Positions 56,506-64,000 of a stretch of 64,000 nucleotides of DNA are shown in pieces. The stretch is taken from positions 1 through 64,000 of the forward strand of contig JAIBAX010000008.1 in assembly GCA_019694955.1 (NCBI GenBank), given 5' to 3'. The notes under the pieces are model-generated. The model worked only from the letters and a program-made list of their open reading frames with translations. It searched no databases and was not told the DNA's origin. The position numbers were made by a program, and so were the translations under genes. Source of the DNA: Chitinophagales bacterium. Lineage in GTDB: Bacteria; Bacteroidota; Bacteroidia; Chitinophagales; JADIYW01. How positions within the stretch are numbered: position 1 is the stretch's first letter; each line of letters opens with the position of its first letter.

Positions 56506-57410
56506 AGGTGATTGCTTTTTTCTACCTGCGTAATAAAGATTTCGTTGATAGTAGGTATGATTTCTGAGAAAGCGTGTACTTCAATGCCAGAAGAAAGCAA
56601 TGATTTTAATAGTTCGCCCGGTTTTTGTTCTTCCTTAAGTTGGTAATAGAAGGAATCATCTTCTACTTTTACTAACTGCTCCGGAAGTTTATCTTTGGCA
56701 GATGAAGGATTATCCACGGCTACTTTGAAGATATTTTCTTTAAACTGCTCTTTGATAGAGGAAACGCTGCCATTCAGGATGATTTTCCCATGATTGATGA
56801 GTGCAATATTGTCACACAATTCATCCACATCGCCCATTCGATGGGTGGAAAAGATGATGGTAGTACCATTTTTATTCAGTTCCAAAATTTCCTGCTTCAA
56901 TAGGTTGGCGTTGATAGGATCAAGACCGGAGAAAGGTTCATCTAAAATCAATAGTTTCGGTTTCGAAACAATGGTAGAGATAAATTGTACTTTTTGGTGC
57001 ATTCCTTTAGATAGTTCATCCAGTTTTTTATTGTACCAATGAACGATATCAAATTTTTCCATCCAATAGCGTATGCTTGTGCGCGCCTCCTTGAGGGGAA
57101 TGCCCTTGAGTTGCGCCAGATAGATGAGTTGTTCTCCAACTTTCATCTTCTTATACAATCCGCGTTCTTCCGGCATATAGCTAATGGATAAGTTTTCTAC
57201 CTTTTGAATAGGCGTACCCTCAAAAAGAATTTCGCCACTATCTTGAGCGAAGATTTTGGTAATAATGCGAATCAACGTTGTTTTACCGGCACCATTTGGT
57301 CCTAAAAGACCAAATATTGCATTTGCAGGTATGGAAAAACTAACATCATCCAAAGCTTTGTTGGATTGGAAAGTTTTATTGATAGAACGAATTTCAAGTA
57401 AGTTTTCCAA
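56502..57410 (-). CDS. ABC transporter ATP-binding protein (NatA-like)
   Basis: This 302-residue ATPase has Walker A GLLGPNGAGKTT, Q-loop-region SYMPEERGLY, signature LSKGMHQK, Walker B LLILDEPFSGLD and an H-loop STHRM. A C-terminal extension (about 215-302) resembles the DUF4162-type tail of NatA. It pairs with the permease downstream by a four-base overlap, forming one exporter. Confidence 0.95.
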   Translation of the reverse strand: MENLLEIRSINKTFQSNKALDDVSFSIPANAIFGLLGPNGAGKTTLIRIITKIFAQDSGEILFEGTPIQKVENLSISYMPEERGLYKKMKVGEQLIYLAQLKGIPLKEARTSIRYWMEKFDIVHWYNKKLDELSKGMHQKVQFISTIVSKPKLLILDEPFSGLDPINANLLKQEILELNKNGTTIIFSTHRMGDVDELCDNIALINHGKIILNGSVSSIKEQFKENIFKVAVDNPSSAKDKLPEQLVKVEDDSFYYQLKEEQKPGELLKSLLSSGIEVHAFSEIIPTINEIFITQVEKSNHL

Positions 57411-57414
57411 AGAA

Positions 57415-58440
57415 TTATTTAGAGATAATTAATTGTGATGACTGTAGCTGGCCGTTCATGTCTTTAATTTGAATAAAGTACATGCCGGAAGCGTAGTTGT
57501 TTATATTAAAAGATACCCTGTTTTTGCCTGTCGGATAAAAGGTGAAAGGCAACTCTTCCATAATATTTCCCTGAATATCTATTAGTTGGGTTTGTAGGAT
57601 AGTACCTTTTTCTGCATAAAATCCAACTTGAACAAAATCATTGGCAGGGTTTGGGAAGATTCTTAACTCCTTAACAGGGCTGATATTGTTTTTTACTAGG
57701 GTGATGTTTGCTAATTCGAAAACTTTCCCATCTTCAAAGGCGGCAAATGCGCTCAGGTTAGGACCGTTTTTATTTGTTCCGGGTACTAAAAATCCGGATA
57801 AGAAAACCACCAAATTTTGTCCACCGATGGAGTCGGTTTTTAGTTTAAAGGTAGAAAGTAATACCGAACCGCCTACAGAACGCACATCCATAGCATAGGT
57901 TACCGCTTCCATGTTTTTCTGTGCACTCAGTTCATTATACCTTAACGTATCGATTAATGGCAGGCTCAAGGAAGGCTTTATTTGTACGTTAGCCAAGTCC
58001 GTGCCACCATGAAAGAAATATAGAGATACGGTATCTTCATTGATATTTGAAATGGAAGGGATGGTAAAGAAATTTATTTTGGCGGAGGTATTATAACCTT
58101 CGGGATGGGCATCATAGCCGCTAGGGTCTCCGAGACCAGAAGCAATGATAACATAGGTAGAGTCGAGGTCAAAATTCGCATTTTCAAATGTTAGCGTAAA
58201 GGCAGCAGCATTTTCTTTTGGAACCACTTTTATGGTTAATGTTGTGTCATAGGGATAATCGAGAAATGCCGTAGCACCCCTGAATTTAAGGTTGTCTGCT
58301 AATAAGCTATCGCCGATATAAAAATCAGCAGAAATAAATGAACTATCAGGAGCGTTATTGATGAATTGAATTTTACCATTTCCGGCAAATGTGCTTGCCG
58401 AACAACAACAAATCAAAGTAAATAACCACCACCTGAACAT
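57415..58440 (-). CDS. DUF4397-type secreted protein with T9SS sorting domain
   Basis: About 341 residues. I chose ATG 58440 (MFRWWLFTLICCC, cut near STFAG). The longest frame starts at 58470, but a -7-like box covers its first codons, so transcription would begin after it; ATG 58449 is the other option. After the signal peptide a DUF4397-like beta domain follows (IQFINNAPDS, DSTYVIIASGL, FFHGGTDLANVQI). The C-terminal ~85 residues are a type A T9SS sorting domain (LRIFPNPANDFVQV, YASGMYFIQI, QLIISK). It is therefore exported by the type IX system to the surface. Function not known. Confidence 0.88.
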   Translation of the reverse strand: MFRWWLFTLICCCSASTFAGNGKIQFINNAPDSSFISADFYIGDSLLADNLKFRGATAFLDYPYDTTLTIKVVPKENAAAFTLTFENANFDLDSTYVIIASGLGDPSGYDAHPEGYNTSAKINFFTIPSISNINEDTVSLYFFHGGTDLANVQIKPSLSLPLIDTLRYNELSAQKNMEAVTYAMDVRSVGGSVLLSTFKLKTDSIGGQNLVVFLSGFLVPGTNKNGPNLSAFAAFEDGKVFELANITLVKNNISPVKELRIFPNPANDFVQVGFYAEKGTILQTQLIDIQGNIMEELPFTFYPTGKNRVSFNINNYASGMYFIQIKDMNGQLQSSQLIISK

Positions 58441-58458
58441 ATGTACCATTTTAACAGG

Positions 58459-58487
58459 CAAAAATACCATAATTTAATGAAGTACAA
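58459..58487 (-). promoter_or_regulatory. Candidate promoter of the T9SS cargo gene
   Basis: TATTTTTG (58466-58459 on the minus strand) fits TAnnTTTG. A TTG (58487-58485) lies 18 bases upstream. The box is inside the first codons of the longest reading frame, which supports a downstream start codon. Confidence 0.45.
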
Positions 58488-58663
58488 CGTTAAAAAAACA
58501 AAAACGTTTGAAAGAGCAAGTCCCATGTTTAAGTCCCGTCCGGACTCCACCGTACTTATTAAGATAAATCGGTTCAAACACATTAATATTCTATAAGTCA
58601 GGTCACTTTTTATGAAATTATCTCGAATTTTCTACCATTATATTAATAATTGTGACTGTTATG

Positions 58664-58671
58664 TACTTTTG
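58664..58671 (+). promoter_or_regulatory. Candidate -7 element of the DUF3800 gene
   Basis: TACTTTTG fits TAnnTTTG and lies 53 bases before ATG 58725. There is no convincing upstream TTTG. Confidence 0.4.
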
Positions 58672-58724
58672 TTATCAGATTTTAGTAAGTAACAATTGTG
58701 AAAAATAATTAAAATTGAAATATA

Positions 58725-59555
58725 ATGCCTAAAGAATTTAATATATGGTGTGATGAATCGGTTAGAAAAGGAGATTATTATTCAAATTTTTATGGTGGTC
58801 TTTTAATTCTTTCTAAAGACAAAGAACATGTAATTAGGGAACTGAATAAAGTAGTTGAAAAGATTGGAATTAAAGAAGAAATCAAGTGGGGGAAGGTTGA
58901 TGAAGTAAAACTGCCTGCATTTATTGCTTTAATGGATGCATTTTTTAAACTTGTCGAAAAGAACAAAATTAAAGTGAGAATAATGTTTACGCAGAATGCA
59001 AAAGTAGCAAAAGGATTGTCACAACAACATTTGGAAAATGAATACTTTTTATTATACTATCAATTTTTTAAACATTCTTTTGGATTTAGACATTCAAACC
59101 TTACTGTAAATCCAATTTATATAAGAGCGCATTTTGATTATATGCCCGATACTATTTCAAAGAAACAACAATTTAAAGAATATATAAAAGGATTAGAAAG
59201 CACTAAAGATTTTATAGATGCAAAATTAAACATAAGGAAACAAGATATAGTAGAAATAAATTCAAAGGAGCATTTGCCATTACAGTTTTTAGATGTTGTT
59301 TTAGGAGCTATGCAATTTAGGTTAAATAATAAACACAAACTAAAACCTGATGGTAAACATCGTAGAGGCAAGAAAACAATTGCTAAAGAAAAATTATTTA
59401 AGCATGTGTTAAAACGAATTCAAGAGATAAGACCAGGTTTTAATATTGGAATCTCAACTGGGTATGATGATGAAACAGAAAAATGGACACAACCTTACCG
59501 ACATTGGTGTTTTATCCCAAAAGAATTTGAGATCGATAAATCTAAGTTCAAATAA
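58725..59555 (+). CDS. DUF3800 domain protein
   Basis: This 276-residue protein has an N-terminal IWCDESVRKGDY (DES motif, residues 8-11), a central EEIKWGK and LPLQFLDVVLGAM, the typical pattern of DUF3800 proteins, which are thought to have an RNase H-like fold with a conserved acidic set. Such proteins occur with phages, mobile elements and defence loci, but their activity is not established. The local DNA is more AT-rich than the flanks, and the gene stands alone between a T9SS gene and dnaJ, so it may have been acquired. Confidence 0.82.
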   Translation: MPKEFNIWCDESVRKGDYYSNFYGGLLILSKDKEHVIRELNKVVEKIGIKEEIKWGKVDEVKLPAFIALMDAFFKLVEKNKIKVRIMFTQNAKVAKGLSQQHLENEYFLLYYQFFKHSFGFRHSNLTVNPIYIRAHFDYMPDTISKKQQFKEYIKGLESTKDFIDAKLNIRKQDIVEINSKEHLPLQFLDVVLGAMQFRLNNKHKLKPDGKHRRGKKTIAKEKLFKHVLKRIQEIRPGFNIGISTGYDDETEKWTQPYRHWCFIPKEFEIDKSKFK

Positions 59556-59809
59556 AAATGGCTCCATTTTACCTACATAAGGATTTCAAGATAAACTTGA
59601 ACGTTCGGTAACTACAGAGCCTTTACAAATTTAAGAAAAAAATAGTGAATTATGCAAAATTTATCAACATTAAAAAAGAAATTTAATACAAATTAATAAA
59701 TTCAATGATATAAAACGATGAATAAAGCACATCCATAGGCTATTTGAGCAAAGCAAGTTAGGTCAACTGGAGTTACCTATTAGATAGGGAAGCCAAAGGA
59801 ATTTGAATA

Positions 59810-60967
59810 TTAGAAAAATTTGCCAAAAAAGCCTTTGTCCTCTTTTGTTTGCTTGGAAGATGGTTTGAAATTGTTCATTTCCCTCATTTTTTCCAAAAGA
59901 TGTACTTCTTCATTGCTTAAATGTTCAGGCGTAAATACTTGTACTTCAACGATTTGATCTCCTTTTCCGTATGAATTTACGGAGGGCAGTCCTTTCCCTT
60001 GTAAGCGGAATAATTTTCCACTTTGCGTACCTTTTGGTATCTTTATCTTTGCGGCACCGCCAATGGTTGGCACGTCCACAGATGTTCCCAATGCCGCATC
60101 AGCGAAATTCAAATGCAATGTGTACACAACATCCTGACCTTCTCTACGCAAGTCTTGATGCGATTGTTCCTCGATATTTATGAGTAAATCACCTGGATAT
60201 CCACCTCTTAGACCAGCATTTCCTTTTCCGGTCATGGATAATTGGATGCCTTCGGTGACACCTGCCGGAATGTCGATGGTGATTGTTTCTTCGCCGTAAA
60301 CCCTGCCTTCGCCACGGCACTTAGTACATTTATTAGTGATGATTCTACCTTCTCCATGACAGGTATGACACGTAGAAGCTGTTGCCATCTGTCCCAAAAT
60401 GGTATTGGTAACCCTTCTTACTTGCCCGCTGCCGTTACAGGTTGTACACGTTTGGAAAGAACCACTGTCTTTCGCTCCCGAACCATTACAACCATCACAG
60501 ACGATATGTTTTTTTACTTTGATTTGTTTCTTTGCGCCGTTGGCAATTTCTTCGATGTTAAGTTTTACCTTAATACGGATATTAGAACCGGGTTCTCCAC
60601 GTCCGGTACGACGTCTTCCACCACTACTGCCACCAAAGAATGAGCCGAATGGACTTCCTTCGCCAAAGATGTCGCCAAAATTGGCAAAGATATCCTCCAT
60701 ATTCATGCCACCACCACCATATCCGCCGCCAAAACCGCCATTGCCACCAACACCTTGATGTCCAAAGCGATCGTATCTTGCCTTTTTCTCTTCATTGCTG
60801 AGGATGTCGTAAGCTTCTGCTGCTTCTTTGAATTTTTCTTCCGCTTCTTTATCGCCGGGATTGCGGTCGGGATGATACTGTAAGGCTATCTTGCGGTAAG
60901 CTTTTTTAATTTCTTCCGCAGAAGCACCTTTTTGTACACCTAATATTTCGTAATAATCTCTTTTCAT
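59810..60967 (-). CDS. dnaJ: Chaperone DnaJ
   Basis: This 385-residue protein has a J domain (residues 4-66) with HPD in YHPDRNPGD, then a Gly/Phe-rich region, then four zinc-finger CxxCxGxG units ([32 protein letters not shown]; about 153-225), then two C-terminal beta domains. It stimulates the DnaK ATPase and delivers unfolded proteins. It is two bases downstream of grpE, so they are co-transcribed. dnaK is not in the window. A 254-base gap follows it (59556-59809) in which I see nothing. Confidence 0.97.
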   Translation of the reverse strand: MKRDYYEILGVQKGASAEEIKKAYRKIALQYHPDRNPGDKEAEEKFKEAAEAYDILSNEEKKARYDRFGHQGVGGNGGFGGGYGGGGMNMEDIFANFGDIFGEGSPFGSFFGGSSGGRRRTGRGEPGSNIRIKVKLNIEEIANGAKKQIKVKKHIVCDGCNGSGAKDSGSFQTCTTCNGSGQVRRVTNTILGQMATASTCHTCHGEGRIITNKCTKCRGEGRVYGEETITIDIPAGVTEGIQLSMTGKGNAGLRGGYPGDLLINIEEQSHQDLRREGQDVVYTLHLNFADAALGTSVDVPTIGGAAKIKIPKGTQSGKLFRLQGKGLPSVNSYGKGDQIVEVQVFTPEHLSNEEVHLLEKMREMNNFKPSSKQTKEDKGFFGKFF

Positions 60968-60969
60968 AC

Positions 60970-61593
60970 TTATTTGCCAACCACTACTTTTGCATAGCGG
61001 ATAATCTTATCATTTAAAAAATAGCCTTTTTCAACTTCGTCGATTACTTTGCCTTTCATTTCTTCATTCGGAGCAGGGATTTCTGTGATAGCTTCATGAA
61101 AATCAGCATCAAAATCCGCACCGATACTTTCCATGGGTTTTAATCCTTTGTTATATAAGGTTTTGGTGAATTTATCCTGGATCAAACGGATACCTACTTT
61201 CAGTTGCTCTATATCTGTTGCAGACTCGAAAGATTTTTCTGCCCTGTGGAAATCATCTAATACAGGCAAGATATCTTGGATGATTTCTTGACCAGCCGTT
61301 TTGATGAGGTCAATTCTTTCCTTGGCAGTTCTTCTTTTAAAATTGTCAAATTCTGCAAAAAGTCGCAAATATTTATCCTTTTGTTCAGCCAGTTCTGCTT
61401 GAATCTTATTTAGCACTTCTTGCAGACCATCTACTTTTGATTCATTGCTGTCATTTTGACTTTCTTCATTTTCATTTGCGGTAGATTCAATGACCACCTC
61501 TTGTTCGTGATTTTCCATTTCTTCGCCATTTACAGGCACTTTTTCTTCGGTCATACCTGATTTTTTTCTTTTAAAAAACAAAAACTTTGCCAC
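60970..61593 (-). CDS. grpE: Nucleotide exchange factor GrpE
   Basis: This 207-residue protein has an acidic, low-complexity N-terminus, a long helix (about 55-110), [20 protein letters not shown] and a C-terminal beta domain ([33 protein letters not shown]). It exchanges ADP for ATP on DnaK. The longest frame starts at 61593 ([12 protein letters not shown]); an ATG at 61554 (MTEEKV) is a plausible true start because GrpE proteins usually open with an acidic stretch. Confidence 0.96.
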   Translation of the reverse strand: MAKFLFFKRKKSGMTEEKVPVNGEEMENHEQEVVIESTANENEESQNDSNESKVDGLQEVLNKIQAELAEQKDKYLRLFAEFDNFKRRTAKERIDLIKTAGQEIIQDILPVLDDFHRAEKSFESATDIEQLKVGIRLIQDKFTKTLYNKGLKPMESIGADFDADFHEAITEIPAPNEEMKGKVIDEVEKGYFLNDKIIRYAKVVVGK

Positions 61594-61664
61594 GCATCAA
61601 AGATGGGACAAATTGACAGTATTTCGAAGGAATTGAAATGAAATTATGGCTAAGTTTTTTATAC

Positions 61665-61700
61665 AACCTCGAGGGTTGGTTTCTTATAACCTGCGAGGTT
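61665..61700. repeat. Imperfect inverted repeat
   Basis: AACCTCG (61665-61671) is complementary to CGAGGTT (61694-61700), with partly matching inner arms (GGGTT and AACC). CCTGCGAGGTT-type palindromes are frequent intergenic repeats in Bacteroidota in my experience. It sits just 3' of the TlpA-like gene and 5' of grpE, and there is no T tract. Confidence 0.55.
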
Positions 61701-61702
61701 AC

Positions 61703-62257
61703 TCACTCTGACTTGTAATTTTTCAATCTTTTATTGAGCTCCAACTCGATAAGTGCATGTGAAGGATTGACGGCGATCACATAGCCATCTTCATCGACTA
61801 AGAATGTCCTTGGTATGGAGCGTACGCCATATTCTACGGCTGGTTTTGAACTCCAGTAGCCAAGGTCGCTGACATGCCATTTCCAATAGAGGCTGTCTTT
61901 TTTAATCTGACTTATCCAATTTTCTTTATTATAATCTAGCGAAACATTGAAAACGGCAAAACCCTTGGTTTCTTTGCGCCATTTTTCTTTTTCATATTTT
62001 TTATATAAGGCTACTACAGCAGGATTTTTTGCCCGACAGGGTCCACACCATGAAGCCCAAAAGTCTATCAATACTACACTGCCTTTTAAATCGGAAAGCC
62101 TTAATGTATCACTGGTTGGTGAAGGATATGCTATTTCCGGTGCCAAGGTGCCGACAGTAGGAAAACCATTGGTTTTTTTTCCTGACTTTTGCGATATTGC
62201 AAATATGCTGAAGATAGCTATAATGCCTACGAGAAGAATGGCGGTGTATCTGTTCAT
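61703..62257 (-). CDS. TlpA-like thioredoxin-fold protein
   Basis: This 184-residue protein has an N-terminal membrane or signal segment (residues 5-20) and a thioredoxin fold with active site WASWCGPC (about residues 70-77), the typical TlpA/ResA layout. GVRSIPRTFLVDEDGYV contains the cis-Pro loop. It acts in the periplasm, reducing or handling disulfides, perhaps for cytochrome c assembly. No partner gene is adjacent. Confidence 0.92.
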   Translation of the reverse strand: MNRYTAILLVGIIAIFSIFAISQKSGKKTNGFPTVGTLAPEIAYPSPTSDTLRLSDLKGSVVLIDFWASWCGPCRAKNPAVVALYKKYEKEKWRKETKGFAVFNVSLDYNKENWISQIKKDSLYWKWHVSDLGYWSSKPAVEYGVRSIPRTFLVDEDGYVIAVNPSHALIELELNKRLKNYKSE

Positions 62258-62298
62258 AAATTCTTTTTATAGGGAAAACCAAAATCCGTGCCAGTTGT

Positions 62299-63609
62299 TT
62301 ATATGCGTTTAATCTCTGCCCCTAATGCTAGCAACCTGTTTTCAATATCCTGATAACCTCTGTCAATCTGATGAATGCTGTTGATGGTAGACTTTCCGGT
62401 GGCGGATAATGCCGCAATCAGCAAAGCCACTCCTGCGCGAATATCCGGTGATGACATATTAATACCTCTTAGCTGATATTCTCTATTTATGCCGATAACA
62501 GTAGCACGGTGGGGGTCGCAGAGGATGATTTTTGCCCCCATATCTATCAATTTGTCGGTAAAATATAGGCGGCTTTCAAACATCTTTTGGTGTACCAAAA
62601 GGCTACCTTCTGCTTGCGTGGCGGTAACGAGAACAACACTCAGCAAGTCTGGTGTAAAGCCCGGCCACGGTGCATCATATATGGTCAAAATTGAGCCATC
62701 TATAAAGGTGTCCAGCTTATAGTGGTCTTGTTCAGGGATGAATAAGTCGTCACCCCTTTCTTCGATAGTGATGCCGAGCTTCCTAAACACCATTGGGATA
62801 TTGCCGAGCATATCAATACGGGCATTTTTGATGGTGATTTCTGACTGCGTCATAGCGACCATACCAATAAAACTGCCCACTTCTATCATATCCGGTAGCA
62901 GCTTATGGGTAGTGCCGTGCAATTTTTTTACCCCTTCAATAGTCAACAGATTAGAGCCTATTCCGGATATTTTGGCGCCCATTTGGTTGAGCATTCTGCA
63001 CAATTGTTGTAGATAAGGTTCACAGGCAGCATTGTAAATAACCGTAAGTCCTTCCGCCAGTACAGCGCACATTACCATGTTGGCAGTTCCGGTTACTGAG
63101 GGTTCTTCCAATAATATTTTTTTTCCAACGAGTTTATCTGCTTTAAGGCTGTATAAATCTTGGTGTATATCGTAGTCTAAGGTAGCGCCAAATTCTTGAA
63201 ATCCGTTGAAATGGGTGTCTAACCTTCTACGTCCGATTTTATCGCCGCCCGGTTGTGGCATAAATGCTCTATGAAACCTGGAAAGCATTGGCCCCATAGT
63301 GAGCACTGACCCGCGCAAGCTTCCTGCTCTTTTTCTGAATTTGTCGGAATTGATAATTTCAGGATCTATACCTCCGGCATTGAAAGTAACCGTGTCTCTA
63401 CTGTGACGAGTAGTTTTTACGCCAAGATTTTCTAATAAGACGATTAGATTGTTGACGTCAAGGATGTCAGGAATATTGGAAATGGTGACATCTTCGTCTG
63501 TAAGTAAAACTGCGGAAATAATTTGTAAAGCCTCATTTTTTGCTCCTTGAGGAATGATTTCTCCTTTTAACTTTTTACCTCCATATACTTCAAAAGCATC
63601 CTGATTCAT
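62299..63609 (-). CDS. murA: UDP-N-acetylglucosamine 1-carboxyvinyltransferase, active-site Cys to Asp
   Basis: This 436-residue enzyme transfers enolpyruvate from PEP to UDP-GlcNAc, the first committed step of peptidoglycan synthesis. It shows GAKNEALQ, RGSVLTMGPMLSRF and PSVTGTANM. In the loop that normally reads PGGCxIG, this protein has PGGDKIG with Asp123 (codon 63243-63241). In other bacteria a Cys-to-Asp change at this place leaves MurA active but no longer open to the covalent inhibitor fosfomycin. Length and other motifs are normal. Confidence 0.96.
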   Translation of the reverse strand: MNQDAFEVYGGKKLKGEIIPQGAKNEALQIISAVLLTDEDVTISNIPDILDVNNLIVLLENLGVKTTRHSRDTVTFNAGGIDPEIINSDKFRKRAGSLRGSVLTMGPMLSRFHRAFMPQPGGDKIGRRRLDTHFNGFQEFGATLDYDIHQDLYSLKADKLVGKKILLEEPSVTGTANMVMCAVLAEGLTVIYNAACEPYLQQLCRMLNQMGAKISGIGSNLLTIEGVKKLHGTTHKLLPDMIEVGSFIGMVAMTQSEITIKNARIDMLGNIPMVFRKLGITIEERGDDLFIPEQDHYKLDTFIDGSILTIYDAPWPGFTPDLLSVVLVTATQAEGSLLVHQKMFESRLYFTDKLIDMGAKIILCDPHRATVIGINREYQLRGINMSSPDIRAGVALLIAALSATGKSTINSIHQIDRGYQDIENRLLALGAEIKRI

Positions 63610-63715
63610 TTCAGATATTTATTTAACGGCTAAAGTAAGGCGTTTTTGTTAAAAAAACGAATTTCCGTATGGTGAAGGCTTTTGATATGGTGGGTTAAAT
63701 TTTAGAGATGTTGAG

Positions 63716-63738
63716 AATTATTCGCACATCCGTGGCAA
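63716..63738 (-). repeat. Inverted copy of the TTGCCACGAATG repeat
   Basis: The minus strand reads TTGCCACGGATGTGCGAAT, close to the two copies at 46680 and 46764 (TTGCCACGAATGCACGAAT). It lies in the gap upstream of murA. Confidence 0.55.
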
Positions 63739-63781
63739 TTTTCCTATTAGAAATCTCTGCCGTTTACAATTTTTAAGTTCA

Positions 63782-63846
63782 TGTGTAAGGGATTGCAGCG
63801 TTTCCATGAATAAGCGGAAAGCCCGACCCCTGACTAGGGGATACAC
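63782..63846. repeat. Short dispersed palindromic repeat (partial)
   Basis: The segment contains GCGGAAAGCCCGACCCC followed by an inverted CCCCT/AGGGG pair and, at the other end, TAAGGGATTG. From memory, 'GGGTCGGGCTTTCCGC ... CAATCCCT' elements are scattered in many Bacteroidota genomes. This copy looks short or truncated. No gene lies in the murA upstream gap (63610-63851). Confidence 0.55.
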
Positions 63847-63851
63847 CCATA

Positions 63852-64000
63852 TTAATAACGTTTGCGGTTACTATTATTGTTGTTTTGTTTGTAATTGCCG
63901 TTGCTGCGGTTTTTGTTCTTATTCTTATTTTTATTTTTGTGTTGATAGCTCTGGTTATTACCTCCTCTTGTGAGTTTGGCAAAGGATTCAATATTCATTT
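63852..64000 (-). CDS. Asn/Lys-rich C-terminal tail, probably of a DUF4290-type protein, cut by the window edge
   Basis: On the minus strand the frame open to the window end reads MNIESFAKLTRGG, then a low-complexity stretch of alternating Lys/Asn and Asn runs, and stops at 63852. The ATG at 63998 may be internal. In Bacteroidota a DUF4290 protein with a basic Asn-rich tail is often found just upstream of murA in the same direction, which fits this place. The family is inferred from position and composition only. Confidence 0.5.
   Translation of the reverse strand, partial: MNIESFAKLTRGGNNQSYQHKNKNKNKNKNRSNGNYKQNNNNSNRKRY

Noticed and set aside
59556-59809. Possible small gene or RNA in the gap between the DUF3800 gene and dnaJ
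   Set aside because: Only a 17-codon frame and weak short inverted repeats were seen, nothing that supports a gene.
63779-63991. Minus-strand open frame of 70 codons rich in Thr/Ile
   Set aside because: The overlapping frame ending at 63852 gives an Asn/Lys-rich tail that fits the usual murA neighbour. The longer frame runs on through the dispersed repeat and has no family character.
1-64000. tRNA or rRNA genes
   Set aside because: No cloverleaf-like or rRNA-conserved segments were noticed in the intergenic gaps, most of which are too short or too AT-rich.

Overview
The window looks like chromosomal DNA of an environmental member of the Bacteroidota, of the Chitinophagales/Saprospirales/Sphingobacteriales type. 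The support is a type IX secretion (T9SS) C-terminal sorting domain at 57415-58440, several TAnnTTTG-type -7 promoter elements, low-GC DNA with little Shine-Dalgarno use, a Bacteroidota-type MurA, and very large secreted YD/RHS, TANFOR and FN3 proteins. I saw no rRNA, tRNA or CRISPR array.

Left part (1-23.4 kb) is accessory. It opens with the 3' part of a giant RHS protein (1-5304, +) whose C-terminal tip resembles a clan CD (caspase/gingipain-like) cysteine peptidase. A string of small membrane or lipoprotein genes follows (5315-7814), with two pairs of tandem paralogues, one lipoprotein gene broken by a TAG at codon 3, and a nine-codon fossil of an RHS core. A strong terminator (7922) ends this block. 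Next is a two-gene unit (8015-11604) of a one-span membrane protein and a 1006-residue HerA/TraD-like ATPase with a PD-(D/E)XK-like C-terminus. It meets tail to tail a chimeric gene (11607-12467, -) that joins an exported N-terminal half to a cytoplasmic double helix-turn-helix half. That gene is the last of a minus-strand operon (23328 to 11607) for a 172-residue exported protein, a 1485-residue LRR/Ig protein, a 263-residue FN3-like protein and a 1689-residue RHS-family N-terminal-type protein, driven by a good TTTG-N20-TTACTTTG promoter.

Middle part (23.5-41.4 kb). A 927-residue protein (N-terminal beta domain, long helical region, outer-membrane barrel) lies next to comM, a haem-binding-domain protein, an alpha/beta hydrolase and a helical protein of unknown role. 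Then comes a plus-strand operon of a second outer-membrane barrel (31042), a 1970-residue TANFOR protein (32759) and an FN3-repeat protein (38683). The 927-residue protein, the 263-residue protein and the TANFOR protein appear to share domains. Together with the two barrels they are my best candidate for an undescribed surface or export system.

Right part (41.4-64 kb) is mostly housekeeping: a PhoB/PhoR-like two-component pair, rfbA-galE, adk, hpt, a GH73-LysM hydrolase, an O-methyltransferase, a biotinyl carrier, a VanW-family protein, an M1 aminopeptidase, a NatAB-like ABC exporter, a T9SS cargo protein, dnaJ-grpE, a TlpA-like thioredoxin and murA, whose active-site Cys is replaced by Asp. 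Between these sit decayed ParE/RelE-type toxin-antitoxin loci. One toxin is interrupted at a T8 run. Two mosaic antitoxin genes carry a 196-bp near-identical direct repeat and are followed by broken toxins. There is also a DUF3800 orphan and several short dispersed repeats.
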